Counted from the first letter of the stretch, positions 35,058-43,274 are shown. The stretch: DNA of 64,000 nt from Acidiferrimicrobium sp. IK (GCF_025499425.1 NZ_JAIMCB010000002.1:389688-453687); one strand, 5' to 3'. The notes: generated from the letters alone by a model not told the origin. Numbers and translations are program-made.

Positions 35058-35297
35058 ATGGCCGTGCAGGCATACGTCCTCATCCAGACCGAGGTCGGCC
35101 GGGCGGCCGCCGTGGTCGCCCACGTGCGGGACCTGCCGGGGGTCGTCGCCGCGGACGACGTCACGGGCCCCTACGACGTGATCGTCAGGGCTCAGGCGGA
35201 AACTATGGACGAGCTGGGGCGCATGGTCGTCAGCCGCGTGCAGCGCACGGAGGGGATCACTCGCACTCTCACCTGCCCGGTCGTCAACTTGGACTGA
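35058..35297 (+). CDS. Stand-alone AsnC/Lrp ligand-binding (RAM) domain protein
   Basis: A 79-residue protein that is only the C-terminal effector domain of Lrp/AsnC regulators (AYVLIQTEVGRAAAVVAHVR, DVTGPYDVIVRAQA, TRTLTCPVV). It lacks a DNA-binding domain. Such short proteins form ring-shaped oligomers and bind amino acids in known cases. It is 17 nt behind pckG in the same direction, so a link to central carbon or amino acid sensing is inferred. A strong hairpin follows. Confidence 0.88.
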   Translation: MAVQAYVLIQTEVGRAAAVVAHVRDLPGVVAADDVTGPYDVIVRAQAETMDELGRMVVSRVQRTEGITRTLTCPVVNLD

Positions 35298-35300
35298 CCC

Positions 35301-35329
35301 TCCGGGCGGCGCCGGCGGCGCCGCCCGGA
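35301..35329. terminator. Perfect 13-bp hairpin, probable bidirectional terminator
   Basis: TCCGGGCGGCGCC and GGCGCCGCCCGGA form a perfect 13-bp stem with a 3-base loop. It lies 4 nt after the AsnC-domain stop and 14 nt before the stop of the convergent CoA transferase. There is no T-tract. Confidence 0.75.
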
Positions 35330-35342
35330 CGGTTGGGTCGAC

Positions 35343-36497
35343 TCAGCGCACGGCGCCGGCCGCTCGCAGTTCGCTGATCTCGGCGGCGGAGAATCCCCAG
35401 TCGGCCAGCGCTCCGTCGGTGTGCTGGCCGGCCGCGGCGGGCGGCCCGGCGATGGACGCCGGGGTGCGGCTGAAGCGGGGGGCGGGGCTGGGCTGAGTGA
35501 CGCCGTCGCGCTCGGTGAAGGTCTGCCGGTGCACGTTGTGGGGGTGGGCGGCGGCCTCCTCGAGGTCGAGGACCGGGAAGACGCACGCGTCGCTGCCCTC
35601 GAAGTCGGCGGCCCACTCGTCGCGGGTACGGGTCCGCACCACCGCCGCCAGGCGTTCCTTCATCGCCGGCCAACTGGCCCGGTCCCACTGGTCGGGGACC
35701 GGCCCCTTGCCGTCCACGTCGTCGGCCAACCCGACGATGCGCACCATCTCGGCGAAGAACTGCGGCTCGATGGACCCAAAGCTCAAGTAGCCGCCGTCTG
35801 CGGTCTCGTACACCTCGTAGAACCAGGCGCCGGTGTCGAGCATGTTGGTGCCCCGCTCCCCCCACTGCCCACCGGCCCTAAAGCTCCAGATCATCGCGGT
35901 CAGCAGCGCCGACCCGTCGACCATGGCCGCGTCCACGACCTGGCCCTGCCCGGAGCGCGACGCCTCCAAGAGGGCGCACACGACGCCGAAGGCGAGCAGC
36001 ATCCCGCCGCCGCCGAAGTCGCCGAGCAGGTTGACGGGGGGCACGGGGACCTCGCCGGCCCGGCCGACCAGCGACAGCGCGCCCGACAGTGAGATGTAGT
36101 CGATGTCGTGACCGGCGGTCGACGCGACCGGGCCGTCCTGACCCCACCCGGTCATGCGGCCGTAGACCAGCTTGGGGTTGCGGGCCAGGCAGTCGTCGGG
36201 GCCGATCCCCAGGCGCTCCGTGACGCCGGGGCGGTACCCCTCGATCAGGGCGTCGGCCTTCTCCACCAAGCGCAGGACGGTGTCTCGCCCGCCCGGGTGC
36301 TTCAGGTCCACGCCGACCGACCGACGGCCCCGGCCGAGGATGTCGTTGACAGGGGTGGCCGCGGCGTCCGACACGGCTTGTGACCGGTCCACCCGGAGGA
36401 TCTCCGCTCCCATGTCCGACAGGACCATGCCCGCGAAGGGACCCGGTCCGATCCCCGTCAGCTCCACGATCCGATAACCCGAAAGCGGTCCGCTCAT
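35343..36497 (-). CDS. CaiB/BaiF family CoA transferase (alpha-methylacyl-CoA racemase-like)
   Basis: A 384-residue family III CoA-transferase-fold protein. The start MSGPLSGYRIVELTGIGPGP and FAGMVLSDMGAEILRVDR are typical. GRGRRSVGVDLKHPGGRDTV and DALIEGYRPGVTERLGIGPD bind CoA. GHDIDYISLSGALSLVGR carries the acidic residue region used in catalysis. The HDIDYISL sequence resembles alpha-methylacyl-CoA racemases of branched-chain or sterol side-chain breakdown; a CoA transferase role is also possible. A strong GGGAGGAG ribosome site precedes the ATG. Confidence 0.9.
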   Translation of the reverse strand: MSGPLSGYRIVELTGIGPGPFAGMVLSDMGAEILRVDRSQAVSDAAATPVNDILGRGRRSVGVDLKHPGGRDTVLRLVEKADALIEGYRPGVTERLGIGPDDCLARNPKLVYGRMTGWGQDGPVASTAGHDIDYISLSGALSLVGRAGEVPVPPVNLLGDFGGGGMLLAFGVVCALLEASRSGQGQVVDAAMVDGSALLTAMIWSFRAGGQWGERGTNMLDTGAWFYEVYETADGGYLSFGSIEPQFFAEMVRIVGLADDVDGKGPVPDQWDRASWPAMKERLAAVVRTRTRDEWAADFEGSDACVFPVLDLEEAAAHPHNVHRQTFTERDGVTQPSPAPRFSRTPASIAGPPAAAGQHTDGALADWGFSAAEISELRAAGAVR

Positions 36498-36580
36498 CCC
36501 AAGCTCCTCCCTGGTAAGTCCGGGTGATCTTCACCGGCCGGGCCGCCGCGGACAAGTCCACCGCTCGAGGCGCCGGGCGC

Positions 36581-36586
36581 TAACGT
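36581..36586 (+). promoter_or_regulatory. -10 element TAACGT for the hypothetical gene at 36596
   Basis: TAACGT ends 9 nt before the GTG at 36596; the gap to the divergent CoA transferase has no better site. The mRNA would be leaderless or nearly so. Confidence 0.4.
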
Positions 36587-36595
36587 CCTGCCGGC

Positions 36596-37795
36596 GTGAA
36601 CGTCATCGACGTGACCATCGCGGGCGGCCCCGACCTGGCAGCGGCGGTCGAGGTCCAAGACGTGGCCGGCGGGCGCTCGTTGCGGCTGTCAGTGGCCAAC
36701 GACGGCCCGGTCCCCGCGACCGTGGAGCGGGTGCTGGTCCCGATCGAGATCCCGACCACCCGCAGTGTCTCGGCCCTCGGCTGGGACCGCGACGACCCCG
36801 GCTGCCAGGGCCGTCCCTCCGGCGCCCTCCGGCCCGGTGCGCCGGCGCTCAGCACCGACCGTGGGGCGGTGGGCTGGCTGGGCGCCGCCCACCACCGGGG
36901 GCACGTCGGGTTGCAGCGCGACGGCTGGCTGCTCACCGCGTGCGCCGAGATGGGCGGCGTGCTGCTCGGCCCTGGCGAACGGGTCGAGCTGGACCGCTTA
37001 TGGCTGGGCCCGGACCTGGCCGGCTACGCGGCCGCGTGGCGCGCCGAGCGGGGCGAAGCCCGCGACGTGGGTGACGTGACGGGGGCGGTGGTGGCCGTCG
37101 GGGCGTCGAGCGGCGCACTGGCGCAGGCGGCCGCCGAGGTGGAGCGAGCCGGCGTCGCCTTGCGTTCGCCCGCCGGCCCGCAGCGGCCTGCGGGCGTCGC
37201 CGCTGGCCTGCTGGTGGCCGCCGGTCCCTCGGACGCGGAGACCGTCGCCCGAGCCGCGGCGCGGCGGGGCTGGGGGTGGGGTCTGGTCCTCGCTCCCTTC
37301 GGGCCGCGGGGCGTCGTGCTCGACTTGTCGCACCCCGATGCGCTCCAGGCGGCCCGCTGCGAGGCCGCGGCGGTCGGCGCGCGCCGCCCGGACTGGGTGG
37401 TGGTCACCGGCGCCGGCGAGGCGCTCGCGGCGGCGGAGTGGGGGCGGGCGTCGACCACCCCGGCCGCGGCCGTGCACGCCGGGCTGGCGGCGGTGCGCGC
37501 CGGCATCGGTCCCGGCCCGGTCCTGCATGTCGCCGGCGGGCCGCCGGCGGTCGCCGCGGGGGCCGCCGAGGTGATCGACGTCGGACCCGGGTGGCCTCAC
37601 CCCGATCCGGCCGCCGCCGTGGCCCGCCGGGCCGCCCTGCACCGGCAGGCGTGGACGGCGAGTCCCGGCGCCTTGGCCTACGGCACGCCGGAGGCGGTCT
37701 TGCGCAGCCTGGCGGCGCTCAGCGGCCCGCGGCTGCTCTGGCCCTCAGGGCTTCGCCCAGCACCCGCAGGCGCGCCAGCGCCGCCGGTGTCCTGA
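36596..37795 (+). CDS. Hypothetical protein, possible degenerate glycosidase-like fold
   Basis: A 399-residue Ala/Gly-rich protein that I do not recognise with confidence. The N-terminal third looks like a beta-sandwich: LRLSVANDGPVPATVERVLV, then WLLTACAEMGGVLLGPGERV, which recalls the N-terminal domain of GH36-type enzymes. The remaining part alternates strands and helices like a barrel (WGLVLAPFGPRGVVLDLSHP). Standard GH36 catalytic motifs are not evident, so enzymatic activity is unproven. Its end overlaps the convergent metal-receptor gene by 77 nt. Confidence 0.6.
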   Translation: MNVIDVTIAGGPDLAAAVEVQDVAGGRSLRLSVANDGPVPATVERVLVPIEIPTTRSVSALGWDRDDPGCQGRPSGALRPGAPALSTDRGAVGWLGAAHHRGHVGLQRDGWLLTACAEMGGVLLGPGERVELDRLWLGPDLAGYAAAWRAERGEARDVGDVTGAVVAVGASSGALAQAAAEVERAGVALRSPAGPQRPAGVAAGLLVAAGPSDAETVARAAARRGWGWGLVLAPFGPRGVVLDLSHPDALQAARCEAAAVGARRPDWVVVTGAGEALAAAEWGRASTTPAAAVHAGLAAVRAGIGPGPVLHVAGGPPAVAAGAAEVIDVGPGWPHPDPAAAVARRAALHRQAWTASPGALAYGTPEAVLRSLAALSGPRLLWPSGLRPAPAGAPAPPVS

Positions 37796-38423
37796 CCCCC
37801 CACCAGAAGAGGTCCTTGCCGTCGACCATCTCTACGGGGGCCACCACCTCCAGCTCGCGCCGGTGGCGTTCCTTGAACGGGTATGGCTCCGACGGGGCCA
37901 ACACGAAGGACACTCCGAGCGCGGCCACCCGTCGCAGGTCCTCCTCCGGGTATCGCCCGTCGCCGCCGGCTCGCACCTGGAAGCCGGCTGCGGCCAGGAG
38001 CGACGCGCCGTAAGTGCCGTTGCCGATCGCCATCCACGGCCGGCGCCAGATCGGCACCCACACCGGGACAGCCGGCCGCGCCGGCGGCGCAGGCGTCACG
38101 GCCCCTTTCTCAACCTCTTCGGCGCCCACCGCCCGGGCCATACCGTCCAACGCCTCCTCGACGTCCTCGACGCCGGTGATGTGCAGCACGTGGAGCGGGA
38201 TGCCAGCCGCGGCGAGGGCCTCGGCGTCCTCCCGGCGGTTCTCCTCCCTGTCGAGCACCACCAGGTCCGGGCGAAGCGCGGCGATCGCTTCGATGTCAGG
38301 GTTTTTGGTGCCGCCTACCGTCGGCAGGTCGGGCTGCTCGCAAAACCGGGTCACCGCCACCGGGTCGACGCCCCACGCTCGCAGGGTCTCGGTCGCCGAC
38401 GGGACCAGGCTGACCACCCTCAC
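37719..38423 (-). CDS. BtuF/FecB-like helical-backbone metal receptor, no signal peptide
   Basis: A 234-residue protein of the cobalamin/iron-siderophore binding-protein fold. VRVVSLVPSATETLRAWGVD, NPDIEAIAALRPDLVVLDRE and VSFVLAPSEPYPFKERHRRE are typical of family members. No signal peptide or lipobox is present, so it is probably cytoplasmic, like other short receptors of unknown role. There is no ABC permease or ATPase next to it. The GTG at 38423 overlaps the stop of the upstream PH/SHOCT gene as GTGA. Confidence 0.85.
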   Translation of the reverse strand: MRVVSLVPSATETLRAWGVDPVAVTRFCEQPDLPTVGGTKNPDIEAIAALRPDLVVLDREENRREDAEALAAAGIPLHVLHITGVEDVEEALDGMARAVGAEEVEKGAVTPAPPARPAVPVWVPIWRRPWMAIGNGTYGASLLAAAGFQVRAGGDGRYPEEDLRRVAALGVSFVLAPSEPYPFKERHRRELEVVAPVEMVDGKDLFWWGVRTPAALARLRVLGEALRARAAAGR

Positions 38424-39010
38424 GGCCGGCTCAGGAGGCGGGCCTTTTGCGCCTCGAACTCGGCTTCGGTTAGCACACCCCGCCTGCGGAGTCCGTCGAG
38501 GCGGTCGATCTCCTCGGCCACCGAGACGCCTCGCTGCGTGCGGCTGGCGTCGATCTGGCGGTAGATCTCGTTTTGGATCGCGCCGGGGTGAGGCAGCCAC
38601 GGGAACACCTCCCGGCTGTCTCGCCCCGCCGACTCGAGGACCAAGTCGCCGGCGCCGAGCACCCGCTGCCAGATCGTCTGGCGGTACTCGATGTCGCTCA
38701 GGTGGTCGAGGGGGATCTCCCGGCCCCTCCGGGCAACCAGCCCCTGCCGATGAATCAACCGGTCGGTGGTGACGAAGAGGTGGGTGCCGCTCCAGCGCAC
38801 GTAGCGCACCACGAGCCACGCCAGGGCGACGCCGAGCACCACCACGACGGCCAGATCGACCGGGCGGGCCGCTCCGATCACCACTGCGGCGACCGCGCCG
38901 GCGAGCACCGCGACCGCGGCGGCGACGGGACCCGCGAAGTACCACCAGTGGGTGCGGACGTCCGCGACGACCTCTTCCCCGGGGTTGAGCAGGCGGGCGG
39001 GAAACGGCAT
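38420..39010 (-). CDS. Membrane protein with bacterial PH domain and C-terminal SHOCT motif
   Basis: A 196-residue protein. An N-terminal segment (MPFPARLLNPGEEVVADVRT) is followed by two membrane helices (about 25-70). Next is a bacterial PH domain (THLFVTTDRLIHRQGLVARR, IPLDHLSDIEYRQTIWQRVL). The end is a SHOCT short helix pair (EIDRLDGLRRRGVLTEAEFE). Role unknown; PH/SHOCT proteins act in membrane assemblies. The ATG at 39010 lies 8 nt after TAGCGT (39024-39019), consistent with a leaderless start; the long extension to 39262 is not supported. Confidence 0.88.
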   Translation of the reverse strand: MPFPARLLNPGEEVVADVRTHWWYFAGPVAAAVAVLAGAVAAVVIGAARPVDLAVVVVLGVALAWLVVRYVRWSGTHLFVTTDRLIHRQGLVARRGREIPLDHLSDIEYRQTIWQRVLGAGDLVLESAGRDSREVFPWLPHPGAIQNEIYRQIDASRTQRGVSVAEEIDRLDGLRRRGVLTEAEFEAQKARLLSRP

Positions 39011-39018
39011 GCGCACCA

Positions 39019-39024
39019 ACGCTA
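39019..39024 (-). promoter_or_regulatory. -10 element TAGCGT for the PH/SHOCT operon
   Basis: TAGCGT on the minus strand ends 8 nt before the ATG at 39010, giving a leaderless transcript for the PH/SHOCT and metal-receptor genes. Confidence 0.5.
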
Positions 39025-39103
39025 AGCCACGCGTCCGATCCCCTGCCGCCGGGGGGTACTTGACGTGCTGCGCCGGGCCAGGCATTGTGGGCGCTGAGAG
39101 GTC

Positions 39104-39163
39104 ACCGGTTGCTGCGCCGGCCAGGGTGGTTCGGGGGGACTGCCCGCCTGGCGCGCAACCGGT
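39104..39163. repeat. Large imperfect inverted repeat in a divergent promoter region
   Basis: ACCGGTTGC plus GCGCC (39104-39118, one extra base) pairs with GGCGC plus GCAACCGGT (39150-39163), leaving about 31 bases between. It lies in the roughly 300-base gap between the divergent PH/SHOCT and helicase genes. A shorter dyad GGTGT-TCGG-ACACC sits at 39213-39226. The rest of the gap holds the two -10 candidates and no gene. Function is unknown; a regulator site or a structured RNA are both possible. Confidence 0.5.
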
Positions 39164-39297
39164 GCCTTTGTTTGTTGGTCCGTTCCAATCGGCGAAGCTG
39201 CGGCCACTGTTAGGTGTTCGGACACCGCTCTCGGTGGCAGCGGTTCGGGTCGGGGGCGGCACGCCCGGGCATCCACCAGACGGTCACACCCCCGTCG

Positions 39298-39303
39298 TAC
39301 GTT
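39298..39303 (+). promoter_or_regulatory. -10 element TACGTT for the UvrD2-type helicase
   Basis: TACGTT ends 7 nt before the GTG at 39311 (10 nt before the next ATG). This favours a leaderless mRNA starting at the GTG. Confidence 0.5.
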
Positions 39304-39310
39304 TGCCTGG

Positions 39311-41491
39311 GTGATGAGCGGTCGAGAGCCAGTGGACGCGCCGCCCGTCGTGGCCGGCGGTGGCCACGGCGGCGCGCACCGGCAGGACGCCGATGACCTG
39401 CTCGCCGGGCTCACGCCCGCTCAGCAGCTGGCCGTGACCGTCGAAGCCGCTCCCCTCTGCGTCCTTGCCGGCGCCGGTGCCGGCAAGACCCGCGTCCTCA
39501 CCCGCCGAATCGCCCATCGGGTCGTGACCGGCACCGCCGACGCCTCGCACGTCTTGGTCATCACCTTCACCCGCAAGGCGGCCGGCGAGCTGGCCGACCG
39601 CCTGGCCGGCCTGGGGCTCAGGGACCGGGTGCAGGCGGGAACCTTCCACGCCGTTGCCGCCGCCCAGCTGCGGCGGTGGTGGGCCGACAGAGGCGTGAGC
39701 GCTCCGACCCTGCTCGACCGCAAGGGCCGGGTCCTCGGCCCCCTGGCGTCGGGCCGTCCGGGCCTGGCCGGCGTCCCCCTCGCCGAGCTGGCCGGCCACA
39801 TCGAGTGGGCCAAGGCCAGGCTCATCGGGCCCGGCGACTTCGAGGAAGCCGTGGCCGCGAGCCGCCGGGTGCTGCCGGTGCCCGCGGGAGCGGTCGGCGC
39901 GCTCTACCGGCGCTACGAGGACGAGAAGCGCCGGCGGGGGCTGATCGACTTCGACGACCTCCTGGGCCGCTGCGCTGATGCGTTCGACACCGACCCCGGC
40001 TTCGCGTCGGCGCAACGGTGGAGATGGCGGCACGTGTTCGTCGACGAGTTCCAAGACGTCAACCCCCTGCAGCACCGGCTGCTGCTGTCATGGCTTGGGA
40101 CCGGCACCGACCTGTGCGTGGTCGGCGACCCCAACCAGGCGATCTACTCGTGGAACGGCGCTGATCCTCGGCTCCTCGACACCGTCGTCGAGCGCTGGCC
40201 GTCGACGACGGTGGTCCGCCTCGACGACAACCACCGCTGCAGCCCCCAGATCGTGGCCGCGGCCGGCGGGGTCCTCGGGGAGGAGGGCAGCCGGCTGCGT
40301 TCGAGCCGCGGCGACGGGCCCGTCCCGGTCATCCGGTCGTTCCCTAGCGACGAGGCCGAGGCCCACGGCATCGCCGGCGCCATGCGCGCCGCGCACGGCG
40401 ACGGCCTGAGATGGTCCGACATGGCCGTGCTGGTGCGGACCAACGCCCAAGTCGGCGCTTTGTGCGACGCCCTCGAACGGGCCGGGGTGCCCCATCGCGC
40501 CCCCGGCCGGGCGTCGCTGCTCGACGACCCGGCGGTCGCGGCGGTGCTGGCGGGGTGGCGCAGCACCCCCGGCCGGCTGGTCCAGATGGCCGCCGCTGAC
40601 CTCGAGGCTGCGCTCGACGCCCGAGACGGCGCCGACGGGTGGCCCGCAGGCGTCGAGCGCACCGACGACGCCGCGGCGGCGCTCAGCGCCCTGGTTGACC
40701 TGGCTCGCAGCTTCGAGCGCTTCGAGGGGCCTGGCACCGTGGAGGGCCTGATCGCTTGGGCCCGGGCCGCCGCCGGTGACCGCCCAGGCGCCGCCGACGC
40801 AGTGACTGTGTGCAGCTTCCACCGAGCCAAGGGCCTCGAGTGGGAGGCGGTGTGGGTGTGCGGCATGGAGGCCGGGCTCGTCCCCATCGGACGGGCCGAC
40901 ACCCCCGCGGCGCTGGCCGAGGAGCGACGGCTGGTGTATGTCGCGCTGACCCGAGCGGCGACGCGCCTGACGTGCTCTTGGTCGGAGACCCGCCGTTTCG
41001 GGGCGAAGGCCGTGCCCCGCTCCCCGTCGCCGTGGCTGGCTCTCATCGCCGCGCCGGCCCGGGCTGCGGCGCTCGCATCTGGTCAGGTCCCGCCCGACCC
41101 CCTCGGTCGCGGCGGCCCGGGAGCGGGGTCGGACGAGGAGCCGACCGTGCTCGACGCCGACGCGTGGCGCTCCCGGCTCGACGAGCAACGCCAGCGGCTC
41201 GCCGAGCAGCGCTCCCACCCCCCTCGGTCGCGCCGCGGCCGGCGGGTTGAGCTCCCCGACCCCGACCGCGACCTGCTCGCCGCCCTCCGGGCGTGGCGGG
41301 CGTCGGTAGCCCGGGCTTCTGGGGTGCCGGCCCACGTGGTCCTCCACGACCGGACCCTCGACGCCGTCGCCGCGCTGCGACCGGCCTCCGCCGACGAGCT
41401 GGTAGCGGTGCCCGGGGTCGGCCCGGTCAAGGCGGCCCGGTTGGGTCCGGGGCTGCTGTCGGTAGTGGCCGAACGCAAGGCGACGGCCTAG
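39311..41491 (+). CDS. UvrD/PcrA-family DNA helicase with C-terminal HRDC domain (UvrD2-like)
   Basis: A 726-residue superfamily 1A helicase, the actinobacterial UvrD2 architecture. Motifs: LTPAQQLAV (Q), AGAGAGKTRVLTRRI (I), FTRKAAGELADRL (Ia), VDEFQDVNPLQ (II), DPNQAIYSWNGA (III), VCSFHRAKGLEWEAVWVCGM (V), EERRLVYVALTRAATRL (VI). The HRDC domain covers about 645-720 (LLAALRAWRASVARASGVPA, DELVAVPGVGPVKA). The short motif spacing fits repair helicases. The tetracysteine cluster described in mycobacterial UvrD2 is not seen here. Confidence 0.93.
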   Translation: MMSGREPVDAPPVVAGGGHGGAHRQDADDLLAGLTPAQQLAVTVEAAPLCVLAGAGAGKTRVLTRRIAHRVVTGTADASHVLVITFTRKAAGELADRLAGLGLRDRVQAGTFHAVAAAQLRRWWADRGVSAPTLLDRKGRVLGPLASGRPGLAGVPLAELAGHIEWAKARLIGPGDFEEAVAASRRVLPVPAGAVGALYRRYEDEKRRRGLIDFDDLLGRCADAFDTDPGFASAQRWRWRHVFVDEFQDVNPLQHRLLLSWLGTGTDLCVVGDPNQAIYSWNGADPRLLDTVVERWPSTTVVRLDDNHRCSPQIVAAAGGVLGEEGSRLRSSRGDGPVPVIRSFPSDEAEAHGIAGAMRAAHGDGLRWSDMAVLVRTNAQVGALCDALERAGVPHRAPGRASLLDDPAVAAVLAGWRSTPGRLVQMAAADLEAALDARDGADGWPAGVERTDDAAAALSALVDLARSFERFEGPGTVEGLIAWARAAAGDRPGAADAVTVCSFHRAKGLEWEAVWVCGMEAGLVPIGRADTPAALAEERRLVYVALTRAATRLTCSWSETRRFGAKAVPRSPSPWLALIAAPARAAALASGQVPPDPLGRGGPGAGSDEEPTVLDADAWRSRLDEQRQRLAEQRSHPPRSRRGRRVELPDPDRDLLAALRAWRASVARASGVPAHVVLHDRTLDAVAALRPASADELVAVPGVGPVKAARLGPGLLSVVAERKATA

Positions 41492-41618
41492 CAGCTGCGG
41501 CGTTTCGGCGGCGGTCGGCGCTGCCCTCCCCCTGCAATTTTCAGGTTTGGTGCTGTTCTTCGCGGGGCCGGCTTGGAACGTCAACTCTTTGGGTAGTGAC
41601 GCGCCCGCTTTCGGGAGC

Positions 41619-41624
41619 TAGCAT
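41619..41624 (+). promoter_or_regulatory. -10 element TAGCAT for the gene at 41632
   Basis: TAGCAT ends 7 nt before the GTG at 41632. This spacing is the main support for choosing that start. Confidence 0.5.
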
Positions 41625-41631
41625 CAGCGGT

Positions 41632-42069
41632 GTGGGCGTTTGGTACTCGATAGAGGTCTTCGACGGCAGCTCGTCGGCATCGGTGTGGGCGGAGGCCCAC
41701 GGCGATGTCTTGATGGAGACGGCGCTCACCAGTGGTGCGACGGACTGGACCTGGCACCGGCACAGCTGGGGCGTCGCCTTCGAGGTTGAGTTTCCCGACA
41801 CCGCCGCGTGGGAGGCCTACCGGGCCATCACCGCGGTGCAGACCTCGCTGGACGCCGTTCCCGACCCCTTGACCGGGCTCATCGTCTACCGCGGTCGCGG
41901 CGGAGGAGCGGGCAGCCCGCTGCCCCGCAAGCCGCGGCCGATGATCGGTTCCGGCTCCGCGGCGTTGCCGCTCCCATGGGAGCTCGGACTCGACGAGCTC
42001 ACCTCGGTGTGGTCGATCGTGGCGCCCGTCGCCCCGGCCGCGGCCGTGGCTTGCGTCCAGTCGCGGTAG
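41632..42069 (+). CDS. Hypothetical protein, 145 residues
   Basis: A soluble protein not assigned to a known family. Its N-terminal half, VWYSIEVFDGSSSASVWAEA and WHRHSWGVAFEVEFPDTAAW, is rich in Trp and alternates strands, suggesting a small alpha/beta domain. The C-terminus is Pro/Ala/Val-rich. The frame is open further upstream into the helicase gene, but the GTG at 41632 is supported by TAGCAT 7 nt before it. It is convergent with xthA. Confidence 0.6.
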   Translation: MGVWYSIEVFDGSSSASVWAEAHGDVLMETALTSGATDWTWHRHSWGVAFEVEFPDTAAWEAYRAITAVQTSLDAVPDPLTGLIVYRGRGGGAGSPLPRKPRPMIGSGSAALPLPWELGLDELTSVWSIVAPVAPAAAVACVQSR

Positions 42070-42164
42070 AAGCCCGCTGACAGCCCGCTGAGCGCTCCCT
42101 GGGACCGGGCACCGGGCGCCGGCCTCCCCCGGGTTTCCTTCCCGGCGGCGACGCGCGGGGATGG

Positions 42165-42938
42165 TCAGATAGCGACGTCGACGAACACCGGGGCGTGGTC
42201 TGAGGGTTGCTTGCCCTTGCGGGCCGTGCGGTCGACCAGCGCCCACTCCAGCGAGTCCGCCAGCGGCCGGGACAGCAAGAGCAGGTCGATGCGCATCCCC
42301 CGGTGCTCGTGGAAGTCCCCAGCCCGGTAATCCCAATAGCTGAAGAGCCGATCGTCGGGATAGCGAGCCCTGAACGCGTCGACCAGCCCCCACTCTTCCA
42401 GGCGTTGCAGCGCGCTGCGTTCGGGTTCGGTCACGTGCGTCGAGCCCACGAACCGCTTCGGGTCCCACACGTCGCGATCGGTAGGGGCGATATTGAAGTC
42501 CCCGCACACCGCCACCTTGTCGGCGGGGCTGGTCGTGGACTCCAGGTGGCGGCGGAGCCGCTCCAACCAGTCCAGCTTGTACTGGTAGTGCGGGTCGTCC
42601 ACGGCGCGCCCGTTGGGGACGTAGACGCTCGTGACTTGAACTCCGCCGCAGCGGGCGGTGATCAAGCGGGTATCAGAGTCAGCCTCGATCCCTTCGGCGA
42701 AACCCATTACCACGTCGTCGATGCCGACTCGCGACAGGATCCCGACGCCATTCCAGCGGCCGTCACCGTGGTGCACCGACTCGTAGCCGAGCGCCGAGAA
42801 CGCCATGTGCGGGAAGGCCGCGTCGGCGAGTTTGGTCTCCTGCAGGCATACCACGTCCGGCGCGGCGTACCGCAGCCACTCCTCCACCCGCGGCATGCGG
42901 ACGTTGAGGGAGTTGACGTTCCAGGTGGCGATGCGCAT
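42165..42938 (-). CDS. xthA: Exodeoxyribonuclease III (AP endonuclease)
   Basis: A 257-residue ExoIII-family enzyme that cuts at abasic sites and removes 3' blocking groups in base-excision repair. The start is MRIATWNVNSLNVRMPRVEE, with VVCLQETKLADAAFP for the metal-binding glutamate. GDFNIAPTDRDVWDP and RIDLLLLSRPLA follow, and SDHAPVFVDVAI at the end carries the catalytic Asp-His. Family N-terminus favours the ATG at 42938 over upstream in-frame starts. It works downstream of glycosylases such as MutM, encoded elsewhere in the window. Confidence 0.95.
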   Translation of the reverse strand: MRIATWNVNSLNVRMPRVEEWLRYAAPDVVCLQETKLADAAFPHMAFSALGYESVHHGDGRWNGVGILSRVGIDDVVMGFAEGIEADSDTRLITARCGGVQVTSVYVPNGRAVDDPHYQYKLDWLERLRRHLESTTSPADKVAVCGDFNIAPTDRDVWDPKRFVGSTHVTEPERSALQRLEEWGLVDAFRARYPDDRLFSYWDYRAGDFHEHRGMRIDLLLLSRPLADSLEWALVDRTARKGKQPSDHAPVFVDVAI

Positions 42939-43070
42939 GGCGGCGGCCATCGTAGCGACGCCACGCGTACGCCCCGCCGCCTGGCCGGTCACGGCCCGGG
43001 CGTCGTGCGCCGCTGGCTTGGGGCCGCGCCGGCAGCCCTGTCGGCTCGCTAGCCGCGGGCCCCGGTGCGG

Positions 43071-43274
43071 CTAGGAGCGGAGGCCGTGCCCGAGATGCAG
43101 CCGGCCGAGAAGATGGCCGGCGCTCACGCGGCCTCGACGCTGCGCGGGGTTCATGAACGCCCGGAACCGGGTGATCTCCTCCTCGTCTTCGGGGCTCAAG
43201 TCGTCGAGGTGGCCGAGCGGCTCCAGCATCGCCCGCCGCTGCTCCTCGGTCATCGTGTCCTCGGATGCGTCCAT
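43071..43274 (-). CDS. Possible small acidic protein, hypothetical
   Basis: A 67-residue open frame starting MDASEDTMTEEQRRAMLEPL and then HLDDLSPEDEEEITRFRAFM, with a basic His/Leu-rich end. The charged helical N-terminal half looks like protein rather than chance translation, but no family was recognised and the ribosome site is weak. The surrounding 43275-43570 holds no other supported gene. Confidence 0.4.
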   Translation of the reverse strand: MDASEDTMTEEQRRAMLEPLGHLDDLSPEDEEEITRFRAFMNPAQRRGRVSAGHLLGRLHLGHGLRS

